63,059 bases of DNA from an uncultured Eubacteriales bacterium (lineage in GTDB: Bacteria > Bacillota > Clostridia > Oscillospirales > Acutalibacteraceae). The stretch spans positions 1 through 63,059 of the forward strand of contig CAKSJY010000008.1 of NCBI GenBank assembly GCA_934464585.1, in the 5' to 3' direction. Both the position numbers and the translations under genes were made by a program. Shown one piece after another: positions 63,058-63,059 of the stretch; the first letter of the stretch is position 1; each line of letters starts with the position of its first letter. A model generated the notes under the pieces. It was not told the origin of the DNA, ran no database searches, and saw only the letters and a list, made by a program, of their open reading frames with translations.

Positions 63058-63059
63058 GC

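Overview
The window is AT-rich and reads as a chromosomal segment of an anaerobic Gram-positive bacterium of the Clostridia, probably an Oscillospiraceae/Ruminococcaceae-type spore former. The grounds are the block M50 protease-scpA-scpB-DUF2953-ytfJ-dacF-rluB, a PerR plus reverse-type rubrerythrin pair, a single-chain pyruvate:ferredoxin oxidoreductase, YerC/TrpR-type and EF-G-like paralogues, and strong GGAGG-type ribosome binding sites. No insertion sequence, prophage, CRISPR array or rRNA gene was seen. Taxonomy is inferred from gene content, not from a marker search.

Layout. 1-1.6 kb: tRNA-Val at the left edge, reading leftwards behind three tandem near-consensus promoters, then a YerC-like regulator and an unknown protein. 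1.9-7.1 kb: a large MORN-repeat protein and a P-type ATPase. 7.3-16.1 kb: a long co-directional run with an M50 protease, chromosome condensation proteins ScpA/ScpB, DUF2953, YtfJ, a D,D-carboxypeptidase, RluB, a small unknown protein and a three-gene biotin-dependent carboxyltransferase set. 16.1-29.5 kb, mostly leftward: a heterodimeric ABC exporter, an unknown protein, a split 2-hydroxyacyl-CoA dehydratase activase-like protein, a phosphohexomutase and an EF-G paralogue. 29.7-33.5 kb: CotH-like lipoprotein, M14 carboxypeptidase, NudF, and a TauE/SafE permease split into halves. 33.7-39.4 kb: pstSCAB without an adjacent phoU, then phosphoglucomutase. 39.4-45.3 kb: DnaC-like and DnaD-like replication proteins, a GH25-LysM lysozyme, a 50-residue membrane peptide, a cupin and YifB/ComM. 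45.6-46.9 kb: tRNA-Ser(TGA), tRNA-Ser(GCT), tRNA-Thr(GGT), then DUF177-rpmF. 47-52.8 kb: nifJ, polysaccharide deacetylase, PerR and rubrerythrin. 52.9-61.1 kb: a multi-domain autolysin, two paralogous flippase-like membrane proteins flanking a glycosyltransferase, a zinc-ribbon membrane protein with a helical partner, and a flavodoxin. 61.3 kb to the right edge: a secreted RCC1-repeat protein.

The observation I rate highest is at the right edge. An uninterrupted run of 11 C on the plus strand (11 G in the coding sense) lies exactly between a signal peptide and the RCC1-repeat body. As written the two are in different frames; one more G (12), or two fewer (9), would join them. That is the architecture of a phase-variable surface protein, although an assembly error in a homopolymer is the main alternative. 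Other items worth attention are the flippase-glycosyltransferase-flippase cassette, the MORN protein, the divergent carboxyltransferase in a transcarboxylase-like gene set, the EF-G paralogue with a degenerate G4 motif, and a permease half-gene that seems to lack any ATG/GTG/TTG start.

Starts were chosen by ribosome binding site spacing and family length, and several differ from the longest possible reading frame. All functional assignments come from reading motifs, without database searches.
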